From contig NZ_CANLKW010000002.1 of assembly GCF_947491795.1 (NCBI RefSeq), positions 670,001 through 734,000 on the forward strand: 64,000 nucleotides of DNA, in the 5' to 3' direction. This document shows positions 16,408 to 25,188 of this stretch, piece after piece. The notes under the pieces are model-generated. The model saw nothing but the letters and a program-made list of their open reading frames with translations, did no database searches and was not told where the DNA came from. Position 1 is the stretch's first letter. Every line of letters starts with the position of its first letter. Source of the DNA: an uncultured Roseobacter sp. Lineage in GTDB: Bacteria > Pseudomonadota > Alphaproteobacteria > Rhodobacterales > Rhodobacteraceae. Position numbers and translations under genes: made by a program.

Positions 16408-18642
16408 GTGATACAGACACTTTCCGACGCTCTTGCCCGTCAGGGTTACGAAACACTGACCCCCGTGCAGGAAGCCGTCACCGACCCCGCCCTGGAGGCC
16501 GCCGATCTGCTGGTCTCTGCCCAGACCGGATCCGGCAAAACCGTGGCCTTCGGGCTTGCCATTGCGCCCACGCTGCTGGGCCAGGACACCCATTTCGGCC
16601 GCGCCGGAGCGCCCCTTGCCCTGGTCATTGCGCCAACGCGCGAGCTGGCCATGCAGGTGCGCCGCGAGCTGACCTGGCTTTATGGCGAGGCCGGGGCTGA
16701 GGTGACCTCCTGTGTGGGGGGCATGGACCAGCGCAGCGAACGCCGTGCGCTTGATCGCGGGGCCCATGTGGTTGTGGCCACGCCGGGCCGCCTGTGCGAC
16801 CACATCAAACGCGGCAACATCGATCTGTCCTCCCTGCGCGCGGTCGTGCTGGACGAGGCCGATGAAATGCTCGACCTGGGCTTTCGCGAAGAGCTGGAGT
16901 TTATTCTCTCGGAGGCCCCTGAAAGCCGCCGCACACTGCTCTTTTCCGCAACCGTTCCGGCGGCCATCGCCAAACTGGCGCAAAGCTACCAGAAAGACGC
17001 GCATCGCGTGACCACCGCCGGCGAGGCCCGCCAGCACGCCGACATCGAATACCGCGCGCTCAATACGCATCCGCGCGATACCGAAAACGCCATCATCAAC
17101 GTGCTGCGCTATTATGAGGCGCGCAATGCCATCGTTTTCTGCAACACGCGCGCCGCTGTCGCACGCCTGACCACCAAACTGACAAACCGCGGGTTCTCCG
17201 TTGTGGCACTCTCGGGCGAGCTGACGCAATCCGAGCGGACCAACGCGCTGCAGGCGCTGCGCGACGGGCGCGCGCGGGTCTGTGTGGCCACCGATGTAGC
17301 CGCGCGTGGCATCGACCTGCCCAATCTCGAGCTGGTGATCCACGCCGATCTGCCTTCCAACGCCGATACGCTGCTGCACCGGTCGGGCCGCACGGGCCGC
17401 GCAGGCCGCAAAGGTGTCTCTGCGCTGATCGTCCCGCCGAAATTCCGCACCAAAGCCAACCGTCTGATCGGCTGGGCCAAACTGAAAGTGACCTGGGCCG
17501 AACCGCCCTCGGCCGCCGAGGTCACCGCAATGGACGAGACCCGCCTGCTGGAAGACAGCGTCTGGACCGATCCGGTCGCGGAAGAAGTGCAGGGTCTGGC
17601 AGCGCGTCTGGCCGCTGAGTTCACCGCTGAGCAGCTGGCTGCCGGGTTCGTCAATCTCTACCGCGCGCGCAGTTCCGCGCCCGAGGATCTGAGCGATGCC
17701 GCAACTCCTGATGACCGGCCCCGTCAGGCCTTTGGTCCGTCGGTGTGGTTCTCTGTTTCTATGGGGCGCAACGACGGGGCAGAGCCGCGTGTGCTGCTGC
17801 CGATGATCTGCCGCCGGGGGGATCTGACAAAAGACGACATCGGTGCCATCCGCATCCGCCCGGGCGAAAGCTTTGTCGAGGTACTGGAGAGCCGCGTTGA
17901 TGCGCTGATGTCCACCCTCGGGCCCGACATGAAACTGGAGGACGGTGTCACCCTGACCCGCCGGGACGGCCCGCCCGCCCCGGAAAAACGCGGCCCCCGC
18001 GAGGAACGCGGCAAAGGCAGGCCCGACAGGGGCCCGCGCCCGGACAAACCGGCATATGACCCCGATGCTGCCCCGGCCCGCGCACCGCGCCGCGAAAAGC
18101 CCGCAGCGGACAGCAAACCCCGGAAACCGGCAGCGGCCCCCAAGGGGAAAAAACCGCCCAAGTCCCATAAAACAGACCGCTCGCCCATGAAACCGGGTGA
18201 GAAGCCAAAGGCGAAATCGGGGGCTGCGGCACCGGCAGAGCGCACTGGCGCCAGAGCCAAACCCGTCTGGACAAAAGAAAACCGCGCCGCCGCCAAAACC
18301 GCCCGTAAAGAGCGCGATGCGGAAAACCAGGGCGACTGGGACGAGCGGCCCGCAGGCCGCGGCGGGGACAAACGGCCCGGAAAACCGGCAGGCAAACCCT
18401 TTGGGAAACCGGGGGGGAAACCCGGCGGCAGACCGGATGGCAAAGCGTTCGGGAAACCCGCAGGCAAACCGGCGGGCAAGCCCGCAGGTAAACCCGGCGG
18501 AAAACCCGAAGGCGCGCGCGATGACAGCGCCAGCCGCAAACGCGCAGCAGATACGTCAAAGCGCTTTGTGCCGCCGAATAAACGGGGTCAGAAATCTGCA
18601 GGCAAAGGGCCCAATGCCACGCCGAAACGCGGCAAGCCCTGA
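16408..18642 (+). CDS. DEAD-box RNA helicase with repetitive basic tail
   Basis: The 744-residue protein has both RecA-like domains: Q-motif region YETLTPVQ, Walker A AQTGSGKT (38-45), DEAD in VLDEADEML (about 150), SAT in LLFSATVP, and HRSGRTGRAG. A DbpA-type RNA-binding domain follows at about 450-510. From about residue 515 to the end the chain is low in complexity and rich in Lys, Gly, Pro and Arg, ending in many GKPAGKP/GKPGGKP units. Such enzymes unwind structured RNA in ribosome assembly or cold adaptation. The start is a GTG. The gene is convergent with the desaturase, with a 12 bp gap. Confidence 0.9.
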   Translation: MIQTLSDALARQGYETLTPVQEAVTDPALEAADLLVSAQTGSGKTVAFGLAIAPTLLGQDTHFGRAGAPLALVIAPTRELAMQVRRELTWLYGEAGAEVTSCVGGMDQRSERRALDRGAHVVVATPGRLCDHIKRGNIDLSSLRAVVLDEADEMLDLGFREELEFILSEAPESRRTLLFSATVPAAIAKLAQSYQKDAHRVTTAGEARQHADIEYRALNTHPRDTENAIINVLRYYEARNAIVFCNTRAAVARLTTKLTNRGFSVVALSGELTQSERTNALQALRDGRARVCVATDVAARGIDLPNLELVIHADLPSNADTLLHRSGRTGRAGRKGVSALIVPPKFRTKANRLIGWAKLKVTWAEPPSAAEVTAMDETRLLEDSVWTDPVAEEVQGLAARLAAEFTAEQLAAGFVNLYRARSSAPEDLSDAATPDDRPRQAFGPSVWFSVSMGRNDGAEPRVLLPMICRRGDLTKDDIGAIRIRPGESFVEVLESRVDALMSTLGPDMKLEDGVTLTRRDGPPAPEKRGPREERGKGRPDRGPRPDKPAYDPDAAPARAPRREKPAADSKPRKPAAAPKGKKPPKSHKTDRSPMKPGEKPKAKSGAAAPAERTGARAKPVWTKENRAAAKTARKERDAENQGDWDERPAGRGGDKRPGKPAGKPFGKPGGKPGGRPDGKAFGKPAGKPAGKPAGKPGGKPEGARDDSASRKRAADTSKRFVPPNKRGQKSAGKGPNATPKRGKP

Positions 18643-18654
18643 GGGGTCAGAGGA

Positions 18655-19695
18655 TCAGGCCGCGCGCGCCTCTGCAAAGGACAGCAGGCGGCGCTGGCTT
18701 TCATCCCACAGATGCAGGCGCGCACAGGCGAGGCTCTCGGCGATGCTGAGCCGCTGCGCCTGGGCCAGATCTGCGTGATCGCGCAGCACTTCGGTCAGGC
18801 GGTAAAAGGGGATGCGGCTGTAAAGATGATGCACGTGGTGGATGCCGATGTTGGCCGTGAACCACTGCAGCCAGCCTGGCATGACATAGTGCGATGATCC
18901 GTGCAGGGCTGCGTCATGCATGTCCCAGTCCTCGGGATGATCCCAGTGCGTTTCCTCGAACTGATGCTGCACGTAAAAGAGCCAGACCCCAAGCGTTGCC
19001 GCAACCAGGGTTGTGGGCACAAAGATCAGCAGCAGCGGCATCAGCCCGCCGAACCAGGCAATCAGACCGACCATCAGACCGGCACAGAGCGTCGTCCCGA
19101 CCGAGCTGACCCAGATGCGCCAGCCGGCGTCCATATGACCCAGCGGCACGCGGTTTTCGACGTAAAAGACATAGGCCGGCCCCAGCACAAAAAGCACCAG
19201 CGGATTGCGATAGGCCCGGTAGCGCAGGCGCCCGAACCAGCTGCGCGCGCGGTATTCCTCCAGCGTCAGGGTCAGCACATCGCCCATGCCGCGCCGCTGC
19301 AGGTTGCCCGCCCCCGAATGGTGCATCGAATGCGACCGCCGCCAGACGTCATAGGGCGTCAGCGTCAGCACACCGATGGCACGCCCGATCCAGTCGCTGA
19401 GCGTCCGGTTGGAAAAGAAAGAGCCATGCCCGCAGTCGTGCTGGATGCAGAAAAGCCGCAGCAGGAACAGACCGTTCACACAGGCCAGTGCCGCTGCCGC
19501 CAGCGGGCTGACAGGGATCAGCAGCCAGGCCACTGTCCAGATTGCCGCAAAGGGGATCAGACTGACACCGATCTCAAAGGTGGATCGCAGCGTATCCGGT
19601 TCACGGTATCCTGCCAGAATACGGACCCAGCCCGCAGCCGATACAGGGGTCGCGTCCGCATATGCGTCCGCCCCGGAGGGTGTCTCAACTGTCAT
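18655..19695 (-). CDS. Membrane fatty acid desaturase
   Basis: The 346-residue protein has the three His boxes of membrane di-iron desaturases: HDCGHG, HSMHH and, near the C-terminus, HHVHH. Four or more hydrophobic segments lie between and before them. It should insert a double bond into acyl chains with O2 and an electron donor; the position of the double bond cannot be read from sequence. The start MTVETPSGAD has AAGGCAG upstream; the longer open frame to 19824 runs through the tauC terminator and is not coding. Confidence 0.88.
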   Translation of the reverse strand: MTVETPSGADAYADATPVSAAGWVRILAGYREPDTLRSTFEIGVSLIPFAAIWTVAWLLIPVSPLAAAALACVNGLFLLRLFCIQHDCGHGSFFSNRTLSDWIGRAIGVLTLTPYDVWRRSHSMHHSGAGNLQRRGMGDVLTLTLEEYRARSWFGRLRYRAYRNPLVLFVLGPAYVFYVENRVPLGHMDAGWRIWVSSVGTTLCAGLMVGLIAWFGGLMPLLLIFVPTTLVAATLGVWLFYVQHQFEETHWDHPEDWDMHDAALHGSSHYVMPGWLQWFTANIGIHHVHHLYSRIPFYRLTEVLRDHADLAQAQRLSIAESLACARLHLWDESQRRLLSFAEARAA

Positions 19696-19823
19696 GTAGT
19701 CTGCCTTTTCTGCCCGTTTCCTCAGGGTTACCTGAGTGAAAGGATTACACAAGGACCTTGACCGCAGATGAACGCGATTATTTTTCCCTGCGGCCTGTGT
19801 CACGCAAAAGTGCACGCCTGACA

Positions 19824-19849
19824 CGAAAACGGGGCCCCGAAGGGCCCCG
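19824..19849 (-). terminator. Terminator of tauABC
   Basis: On the minus strand CGGGGCCC, a TTCG tetraloop and GGGCCCCG form a perfect eight-pair stem followed by TTTTCG. It begins 22 bp after the tauC stop codon. Confidence 0.85.
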
Positions 19850-19870
19850 CATCTGCAATTTGCAGGGGAA

Positions 19871-21139
19871 TTATCCCTTGCCCTTCCAGGGCACCAGGAG
19901 GCGTTCGGCCCAGCGCATCAGCATGTCGATGCCGAAACCGATGACCCCGATGAGGATAATCCCCATGATCACGATGTCGGTGTTCTGGAACTTGGACGCG
20001 GTCATGATCATCATACCGGCGCCCTGTTCGGCGGCGACAAGCTCGGCCGCAACCACCGTGCCCCAGCAGACACCCATGGCCACCCGCGCACCGGTAAAGA
20101 TCTCCGGCAGCGAGTTGGGCACGATGACGTGGCGCATGATCTGCCACTTGCTGGCGCCCAGCGAATAGGCCGCGTGCACTTTGGAGATTTTCACCCCCGA
20201 CACACCGGATCGTGCCGCAATGGCCATGATCCACAGGGCCGCCAGGAAGAGCAGAATGATCTTACCGGCCTCCCCGATCCCGGCCCAGATGATCACCAGC
20301 GGGATCAGCGCCAACGGTGGCACCGGGCGCATGAATTCCACGATCGGGTCAAACCACCCGCGGAACCAGTCGCTCAGACCCATGGCATAGCCCAGCGGAA
20401 TGCCCACCAGCGCACCAAAGAAGAAGCCCACCACAACGCGGAAGAGCGAGTAGCCCAGATGCTCCAGCAGGGTGAAGTTCCGGAAGCCCTCTTTGGCGAT
20501 CTCGATAGAGCGCACCCAGACAGCCTCTGGCGAGGGCAGATAAAGCGGCTCCATCTGCCAGCCGCGCGTCGGCTCAAAGTTCGGCGTGCCCTTGTCGGAC
20601 AGGGTCACCGCACCGCCCTCAACTTCCACCGTCTCACCGGGCGCGATCTTCTGGCCGTTGATGGCAATGACCTTATTGCCATCCGCCTTGGAGATGTCAT
20701 CGTTGCGGGCCACATTGATCAGACCCGTGCGCCACTGTGCAATGGCCGCGGAATCGTTCCTGGCGAACCCGTCACCCGGATCGACCTCGGGCGCATCGGT
20801 ATCGACCTCGCGCGGGTGCACCACAACGGTGACCGTCGCATCGTCGGGGGCCTGACCCTCGACCTGGGCGGTATAGGTAAAGGTGGTCGTGCCCTCATAA
20901 GGGCCCGGCGCGTGCAGGAACCCCGGCAGCAGGCTGGAGCCCGTAAAAATCCCCCACATCAGGAAGATCGTCAGGATCGAGATAACCCCCGCCGCCCGGT
21001 TGGGCCGCACCGCGCTCTCGTCACCAAAGGTCACGGTCTTGAGCGATGTATAATCCCTGAGGCCCGCGCCCTGGACGACTTTGGTCACCACAAAAAAGGC
21101 AACAACAAAGATGACAACGTAAATGATCAGAGGGATCAT
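19871..21139 (-). CDS. tauC: Taurine ABC transporter permease with large extra domain
   Basis: The C-terminal half (about residues 205-422) is a normal TauC/SsuC permease with several membrane helices and an EAA-type loop (AAYSLGASKWQIMRH). The protein is 422 residues long, while TauC is usually about 270-280. The extra part has two more N-terminal helices (about 2-20 and 50-68) and then a polar segment of some 125 residues (75-200), rich in Asp, Val and Thr, that should face the periplasm. It overlaps tauB by four bases (ATGA), which implies translational coupling. With TauB and TauA it forms the taurine importer. Confidence 0.9.
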   Translation of the reverse strand: MIPLIIYVVIFVVAFFVVTKVVQGAGLRDYTSLKTVTFGDESAVRPNRAAGVISILTIFLMWGIFTGSSLLPGFLHAPGPYEGTTTFTYTAQVEGQAPDDATVTVVVHPREVDTDAPEVDPGDGFARNDSAAIAQWRTGLINVARNDDISKADGNKVIAINGQKIAPGETVEVEGGAVTLSDKGTPNFEPTRGWQMEPLYLPSPEAVWVRSIEIAKEGFRNFTLLEHLGYSLFRVVVGFFFGALVGIPLGYAMGLSDWFRGWFDPIVEFMRPVPPLALIPLVIIWAGIGEAGKIILLFLAALWIMAIAARSGVSGVKISKVHAAYSLGASKWQIMRHVIVPNSLPEIFTGARVAMGVCWGTVVAAELVAAEQGAGMMIMTASKFQNTDIVIMGIILIGVIGFGIDMLMRWAERLLVPWKGKG

Positions 21140-21942
21140 GCCGCGTCCTCCTTTCCGCCCATAATTTCTTCTTCCATATCCCAGATCATGTTCAGGATCT
21201 CTTCGCGCCTGGGCCCGAACTCGGGATGTTTCTTGACCTCGCGCAGGTCCGCATCAACGCCCAGATCGGCAAAGGGCAGACGGTATTCCTTGTGGATCCG
21301 ACCGGGGCGCGGCGCCATAACGATCAGACGCTCGCCCAGCAGCAAGGCCTCTTCGACCGAGTGGGTGATCAGAATGATCGTCTTGCCCGTCTCTTTCCAC
21401 AGTTTGAGCACAAGGCTCTGCATCTTCTCGCGGGTCAGCGCATCAAGGGCGCCCAGCGGCTCATCCATCAGAATGACGTCCGGGTCATTGGCCAGGCACC
21501 GGGCCAGGGCCACGCGTTGCTGCATGCCGCCCGACAGCTCGTACACCGCCTTTTCCTTGAAATCCTGCAGACCGACGACATCCAGCAGGTGGTTGACCGT
21601 CTCGTCCTTGTCCTTTTTCGGCGTGCCCTTCATCGAGGGGCCAAAGCCCACATTCTCGCGCACGGACATCCACTCAAACAGCGCGCCCTGCTGGAACACC
21701 ATGCCGCGTTCCGCGTCCGGCCCGGTCACCTTGTGCCCGTTCAGGATCAGCTCGCCCGCAGTCGGTGCCAGAAAACCGGCCACGATATTCAGAAGCGTTG
21801 TCTTGCCGCAGCCCGATGGTCCGAGGACACTCAGCAGCTCACCCGCCTTGAGGTCCAGCGATACATCCTGCAGCGCCTGCACATGATCGCCGTTCGGCAG
21901 ATCAAAGCGCATGGATAAATTGTTTATGGATAATCCGGTCAT
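21136..21942 (-). CDS. tauB: Taurine ABC transporter ATP-binding protein
   Basis: The 268-residue protein is a complete ABC ATPase with Walker A GPSGCGKTT, signature LSGGMQQRVALARCL, Walker B VILMDEP and the switch His in ILITHSVEEAL. It belongs to the TauB/SsuB/NrtD group and powers taurine import. Its stop overlaps the tauC start, and tauA lies 111 bp upstream beyond a strong hairpin. Confidence 0.94.
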   Translation of the reverse strand: MTGLSINNLSMRFDLPNGDHVQALQDVSLDLKAGELLSVLGPSGCGKTTLLNIVAGFLAPTAGELILNGHKVTGPDAERGMVFQQGALFEWMSVRENVGFGPSMKGTPKKDKDETVNHLLDVVGLQDFKEKAVYELSGGMQQRVALARCLANDPDVILMDEPLGALDALTREKMQSLVLKLWKETGKTIILITHSVEEALLLGERLIVMAPRPGRIHKEYRLPFADLGVDADLREVKKHPEFGPRREEILNMIWDMEEEIMGGKEDAA

Positions 21943-22015
21943 GTGGTCCCCACCTGGTGCGCCCGTATCGGGCGGTTGGCCGGGCAGGCTTAATCCTGCC
22001 TCTGCGCACTGAAGT

Positions 22016-22042
22016 AAAACGGCGCGGGGGGTGCCCCGCGCC
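22016..22042 (-). terminator. Hairpin between tauA and tauB, likely attenuator
   Basis: GGCGCGGGG (22021-22029) and CCCCGCGCC (22034-22042) pair perfectly around a four-base loop. On the minus strand the stem is followed by GTTTTAC. It lies 11 bp after the tauA stop. A leaky terminator here would give much more of the binding protein TauA than of TauBC; protection of the tauA mRNA 3' end is the alternative. Confidence 0.7.
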
Positions 22043-22053
22043 GCTCTTTATTG

Positions 22054-23064
22054 TCAGGAGCCGCCGGCTGCCGCTACGGCTTCGAGCGGTCCGGTGTTCA
22101 CTGTGTCAGCATAGCTGTCGAGCGCGGAGTCAATGGAACCCGCTTCAACAAAGACGTCTGCAACACCTTTCATGAAGGGTGCCGCGTTGCCGCCGAACCA
22201 TGCAGAGGAAAGCTGCTCTTCCACGGACGGGAATTTAAAGCCCGCGATGGAACCGCGTGCCGCCTCGAGGTCCATACCGGACTGCTCGGCGATGACGGCC
22301 AGCATTTCTTCGCTCTGGTTTTCTTTCCAGTCGGCGTTTGCAGCCGCTGTCACGCCAAGGAACTTCGCAACGATATCGCCGTTTTCAGCAATATAGGAGG
22401 CAGGAGCCGATGTAACGTCAAACACCAGGATACCCAGTTCCTGCTTTTCGTCGCCGGTCAGCAGGATGTTGCCGTATTCCTTCATGCGGGACAGACCACC
22501 GCCCCAGCCGCAGGCGAAATCAACAGCGCCCTGGCTCAGAGCAGCAGCACCTTCCGGCGGCGCCATGTCCACGATCTGCAGCGACGCGAGGTCCACACCA
22601 AAGTGGTCCATCTGACGCAGGAAGCCGTAGTGCGCAGCTGTTCCCAGCGGCACGGCGACTTTCTTGCCGGCCAGTTCGCCCGCGCTGTCCTTGTCGATTT
22701 CCAGCGCTTCGGCAACAACGCAGTTGTCGTTGTCAGAGTAGGAAACCGCAACGTCTACGATCTGGATGTCCTGGCCGCCGGATGTGGCAACAACGAAAGG
22801 CGGAACGCCCTGGGATACGGACAGCTGAACGTCGCCCGATGCCATGGCAGCAGACATGGCTGTACCAGTTTCAAAGGAAACCCAGTTTACTTTCATGCCC
22901 AGTGCTTCGTCATAAGCACCCGACGCCTTGGCTGCGAGGAAAGGCATCGGCCATTCCAGGAAGTAACCGACGGTGATCTCACCGTGGCCGTCTGCGGTGG
23001 CGGTCTGTGCCGTCATCGCCATAACTGCGCCTGCTACAAAAGCGCATGCTGTCTTTTTGATCAT
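22054..23064 (-). CDS. tauA: Taurine-binding periplasmic protein
   Basis: The 336-residue protein is a periplasmic binding protein of the TauA/SsuA family. The signal peptide is MIKKTACAFVAGAVMAM plus TAQTATA, with cleavage probably before DGHGE. The mature part starts with ITVGYFLEWPMPF. The start at 23064 has GGGAGAAAACA upstream and is preferred over a GTG or ATG eight codons earlier. It delivers taurine to TauBC. The gene is divergent from tpa across 581 bp that hold a TauR-like operator. Confidence 0.93.
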   Translation of the reverse strand: MIKKTACAFVAGAVMAMTAQTATADGHGEITVGYFLEWPMPFLAAKASGAYDEALGMKVNWVSFETGTAMSAAMASGDVQLSVSQGVPPFVVATSGGQDIQIVDVAVSYSDNDNCVVAEALEIDKDSAGELAGKKVAVPLGTAAHYGFLRQMDHFGVDLASLQIVDMAPPEGAAALSQGAVDFACGWGGGLSRMKEYGNILLTGDEKQELGILVFDVTSAPASYIAENGDIVAKFLGVTAAANADWKENQSEEMLAVIAEQSGMDLEAARGSIAGFKFPSVEEQLSSAWFGGNAAPFMKGVADVFVEAGSIDSALDSYADTVNTGPLEAVAAAGGS

Positions 23065-23271
23065 TGTTTTCTCCCGTTGATCATTCACCGGCTTTCACTG
23101 GCCGGCGTTTATAGTGCGTGGCGGCCTTGGCGCCGCCGTTCTTTCTTCCTTGCACGCCTGTATCCAATGTCAGATTCACTGCGCCTGCAAGAGCCGAGTT
23201 GAGACGCCAGCCTGAATTCATGGCACCTGCCTGAATATTCAGCCCTGCCTCTGCGCCCTTCTGGCAGCCGT

Positions 23272-23290
23272 GTCCGGCAGGCTGCCGGAC
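23272..23290. repeat. Palindrome in the tauA leader
   Basis: GTCCGGCAG, one central G and CTGCCGGAC form a perfect inverted repeat about 210 bp upstream of tauA. If the tauA transcript starts near the TauR-like operator, this would be a strong hairpin in a long leader. Confidence 0.5.
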
Positions 23291-23339
23291 GCGCGTCAAT
23301 CCGGCGCGCGACATACTGACGACGCCCGGCGCTTTCGTT

Positions 23340-23372
23340 AAATGTCCAGTTTCCGCATCACCATAAGTCCAG
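23340..23372 (-). promoter_or_regulatory. TauR-like direct repeats between tauA and tpa
   Basis: On the minus strand CTGGACTTAT (23363-23372) and CTGGACATTT (23340-23349) form a direct repeat with 23 bp spacing; both are preceded by AA. The motif and spacing match the pair at the tauR promoter. The site lies nearly midway in the tauA-tpa interval, 275 bp from each start codon, so TauR could act on both genes. I see no strong -10/-35 pair next to it, which would fit activation rather than repression. The rest of the 581 bp holds only the palindrome at 23272-23290. Confidence 0.6.
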
Positions 23373-23645
23373 TTCTGACCCGCGCGCGCCGCAGAACTCT
23401 GGCAGCGGTCCGGCAGCCGGATACCCGCTGCGCGATCCGTGCTCAAATTCATGCCGAAGGTCCTGAAATATCTCGGATTCCCCGGTGGCACGCGCAGAAC
23501 CGCTTGCCAGACGGCCATTTCTGGCCTTATCTTTGGCAGGCTTCTGGCCCTACTTGAAACGCCGGAAAAACAGTCATGTCGGTTTAAACCGGATCAAAAG
23601 CCATCCGATTTCACCTGATTCTATGTATAAGGAAAGGCCTGACCC

Positions 23646-25040
23646 ATGGACGGCAATTTCAGCGAAAACGACATCAGCCGCGTGATCGAAGCGGACCGCG
23701 CGAATGTCTGGCACCACCTCATCCAGCACCAGCCCTTCTTTACCGGCGCTGACCCCAAGATCATCATCGAAGGCAAGGGCCTGCGCGTCTGGGACCAGAA
23801 AGGCATCGAGCATATCGACGCGGTTTCCGGCGGCGTCTGGACCGTCAACGTGGGCTACGGCCGCGAGAGCATGGGCGACGCTGTGCGCGACGCCATCGTC
23901 AAAATGAACTTCTTCGGCGGCACCGTCGGCACCGTGCCCGGCGCGCTTTTTGCTGAAAAGCTGATCTCCAAAATGCCCGGCCTCGACCGCGTCTACTATG
24001 CCAACTCCGGCTCCGAGGCGAACGAGAAGGCGTTCAAACTGGTGCGCCAGATCGCCCACAAACGCTATGGCGGCAAGAAATACAAAATCCTCTACCGCGA
24101 CCGCGACTATCACGGCTCCACTCTGGCCACGATGTCCGCGGGCGGCCAGGACGAGCGCAATGCGCAATACGGCCCCTTCGCCCCCGGTTTCGTGCGTGTG
24201 CCGCACTGCCTGGAATACCGCAAGCACGAGCAGGAAGGTGCGCCCGATCAGAACTACGGCGAATGGGCCGCCAACCAGATCGAGGAGGTCATTCTGCGCG
24301 AAGGCCCCGACACCGTGGGCGCGCTCTGCCTTGAGCCCGTGACAGCCGGTGGCGGTGTGATCGAGGCCCCCGACGGCTACTGGCCCCGCGTTGCCGAGAT
24401 CTGCAAAAAGTACGACATCCTGCTGCACATCGACGAGGTTGTCTGCGGCGTCGGACGGACCGGCACATGGTTCGGCTATCAGCACTACGGCATCCAGCCG
24501 GACATGGTGACAATGGCCAAAGGCGTGGCCTCGGGCTATGCGGCGATATCTGTTCTGGCGACCACAAACGCCGTCTTTGACATGTTCATGGACGACGCGA
24601 CGGATCACATGAACTACTTCCGTGACATCTCCACCTTTGGCGGCTGCACGGCGGGTCCGGCGGCAGCGCTGGAAAACATGCGCATCATCGAGGACGAGGA
24701 CCTGCTCGGCAATACCGTGGCCATGGGTGACTATATGCTCGACCAGCTGCGCGCGCTGCAGGACAAACACGCCGTCATCGGCGACGTGCGCGGCAAGGGC
24801 CTGTTCCTGGGCGCCGAACTGGTGGCAGACCGCGACACCAAAGAGCCGCTGGCCGAAGCCCAGGTTCAGGCCGTTGTCAAAGACTGCATGAGCCAGGCCG
24901 TCATCATCGGTGCCACCAACCGCTCGATCCCGAGCAAGAACAACACGCTGTGCTTCTCGCCCGCGCTGATCGCAACCAAAGACGACATCAACCAGATCGT
25001 CGAAGCGGTCGACACCGCGCTGACCCGCGTGTTCAGCTGA
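23646..25040 (+). CDS. tpa: Taurine--pyruvate aminotransferase
   Basis: The 464-residue protein is a class III PLP aminotransferase. It has YYANSGSEANEKAFKL, the PLP-contacting Asp in LLHIDEVVCGVGRTG, and the PLP lysine in TMAKGVASGYAA. Tpa moves the amino group of taurine to pyruvate, giving sulfoacetaldehyde and alanine; the start sequence and the position opposite tauABC support this assignment over other class III enzymes. AAGGAAAGG precedes the ATG. A strong terminator follows. Confidence 0.94.
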   Translation: MDGNFSENDISRVIEADRANVWHHLIQHQPFFTGADPKIIIEGKGLRVWDQKGIEHIDAVSGGVWTVNVGYGRESMGDAVRDAIVKMNFFGGTVGTVPGALFAEKLISKMPGLDRVYYANSGSEANEKAFKLVRQIAHKRYGGKKYKILYRDRDYHGSTLATMSAGGQDERNAQYGPFAPGFVRVPHCLEYRKHEQEGAPDQNYGEWAANQIEEVILREGPDTVGALCLEPVTAGGGVIEAPDGYWPRVAEICKKYDILLHIDEVVCGVGRTGTWFGYQHYGIQPDMVTMAKGVASGYAAISVLATTNAVFDMFMDDATDHMNYFRDISTFGGCTAGPAAALENMRIIEDEDLLGNTVAMGDYMLDQLRALQDKHAVIGDVRGKGLFLGAELVADRDTKEPLAEAQVQAVVKDCMSQAVIIGATNRSIPSKNNTLCFSPALIATKDDINQIVEAVDTALTRVFS

Positions 25041-25059
25041 CGCACAGGACAAACTGCGC

Positions 25060-25094
25060 AAAAAGGCCCCGGTGTTCCGCCGGGGCCTTTTTTG
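25060..25094 (+). terminator. Terminator of tpa
   Basis: AAAAGGCCCCGG, a seven-base loop and CCGGGGCCTTTTTT form a long perfect stem with a U-run, starting 20 bp after the tpa stop. Confidence 0.93.
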
Positions 25095-25188
25095 TGTCCG
25101 CCGGACAGCGCGCGGCGCAATGGCCAGTGCGCGTGAAAAAGGCGGGACATCTGCACGCCCCGCCCGTCACACGATGTCGCTGCCTGGA

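Noticed and set aside
16204..18168. Upstream extension of the aldehyde dehydrogenase frame to a 1139-residue protein
   Set aside because: The extension runs antisense through the DEAD-box helicase and its repeat tail; the ALDH begins at 16203 with its own ribosome-binding site.
18360..18540. Short tandem repeats that might suggest a CRISPR array
   Set aside because: They are in-frame GKP codon repeats of the helicase tail, with no regular spacers.
22051..23202. 383-codon plus-strand frame
   Set aside because: It is antisense to tauA, which has a signal peptide and a family match.
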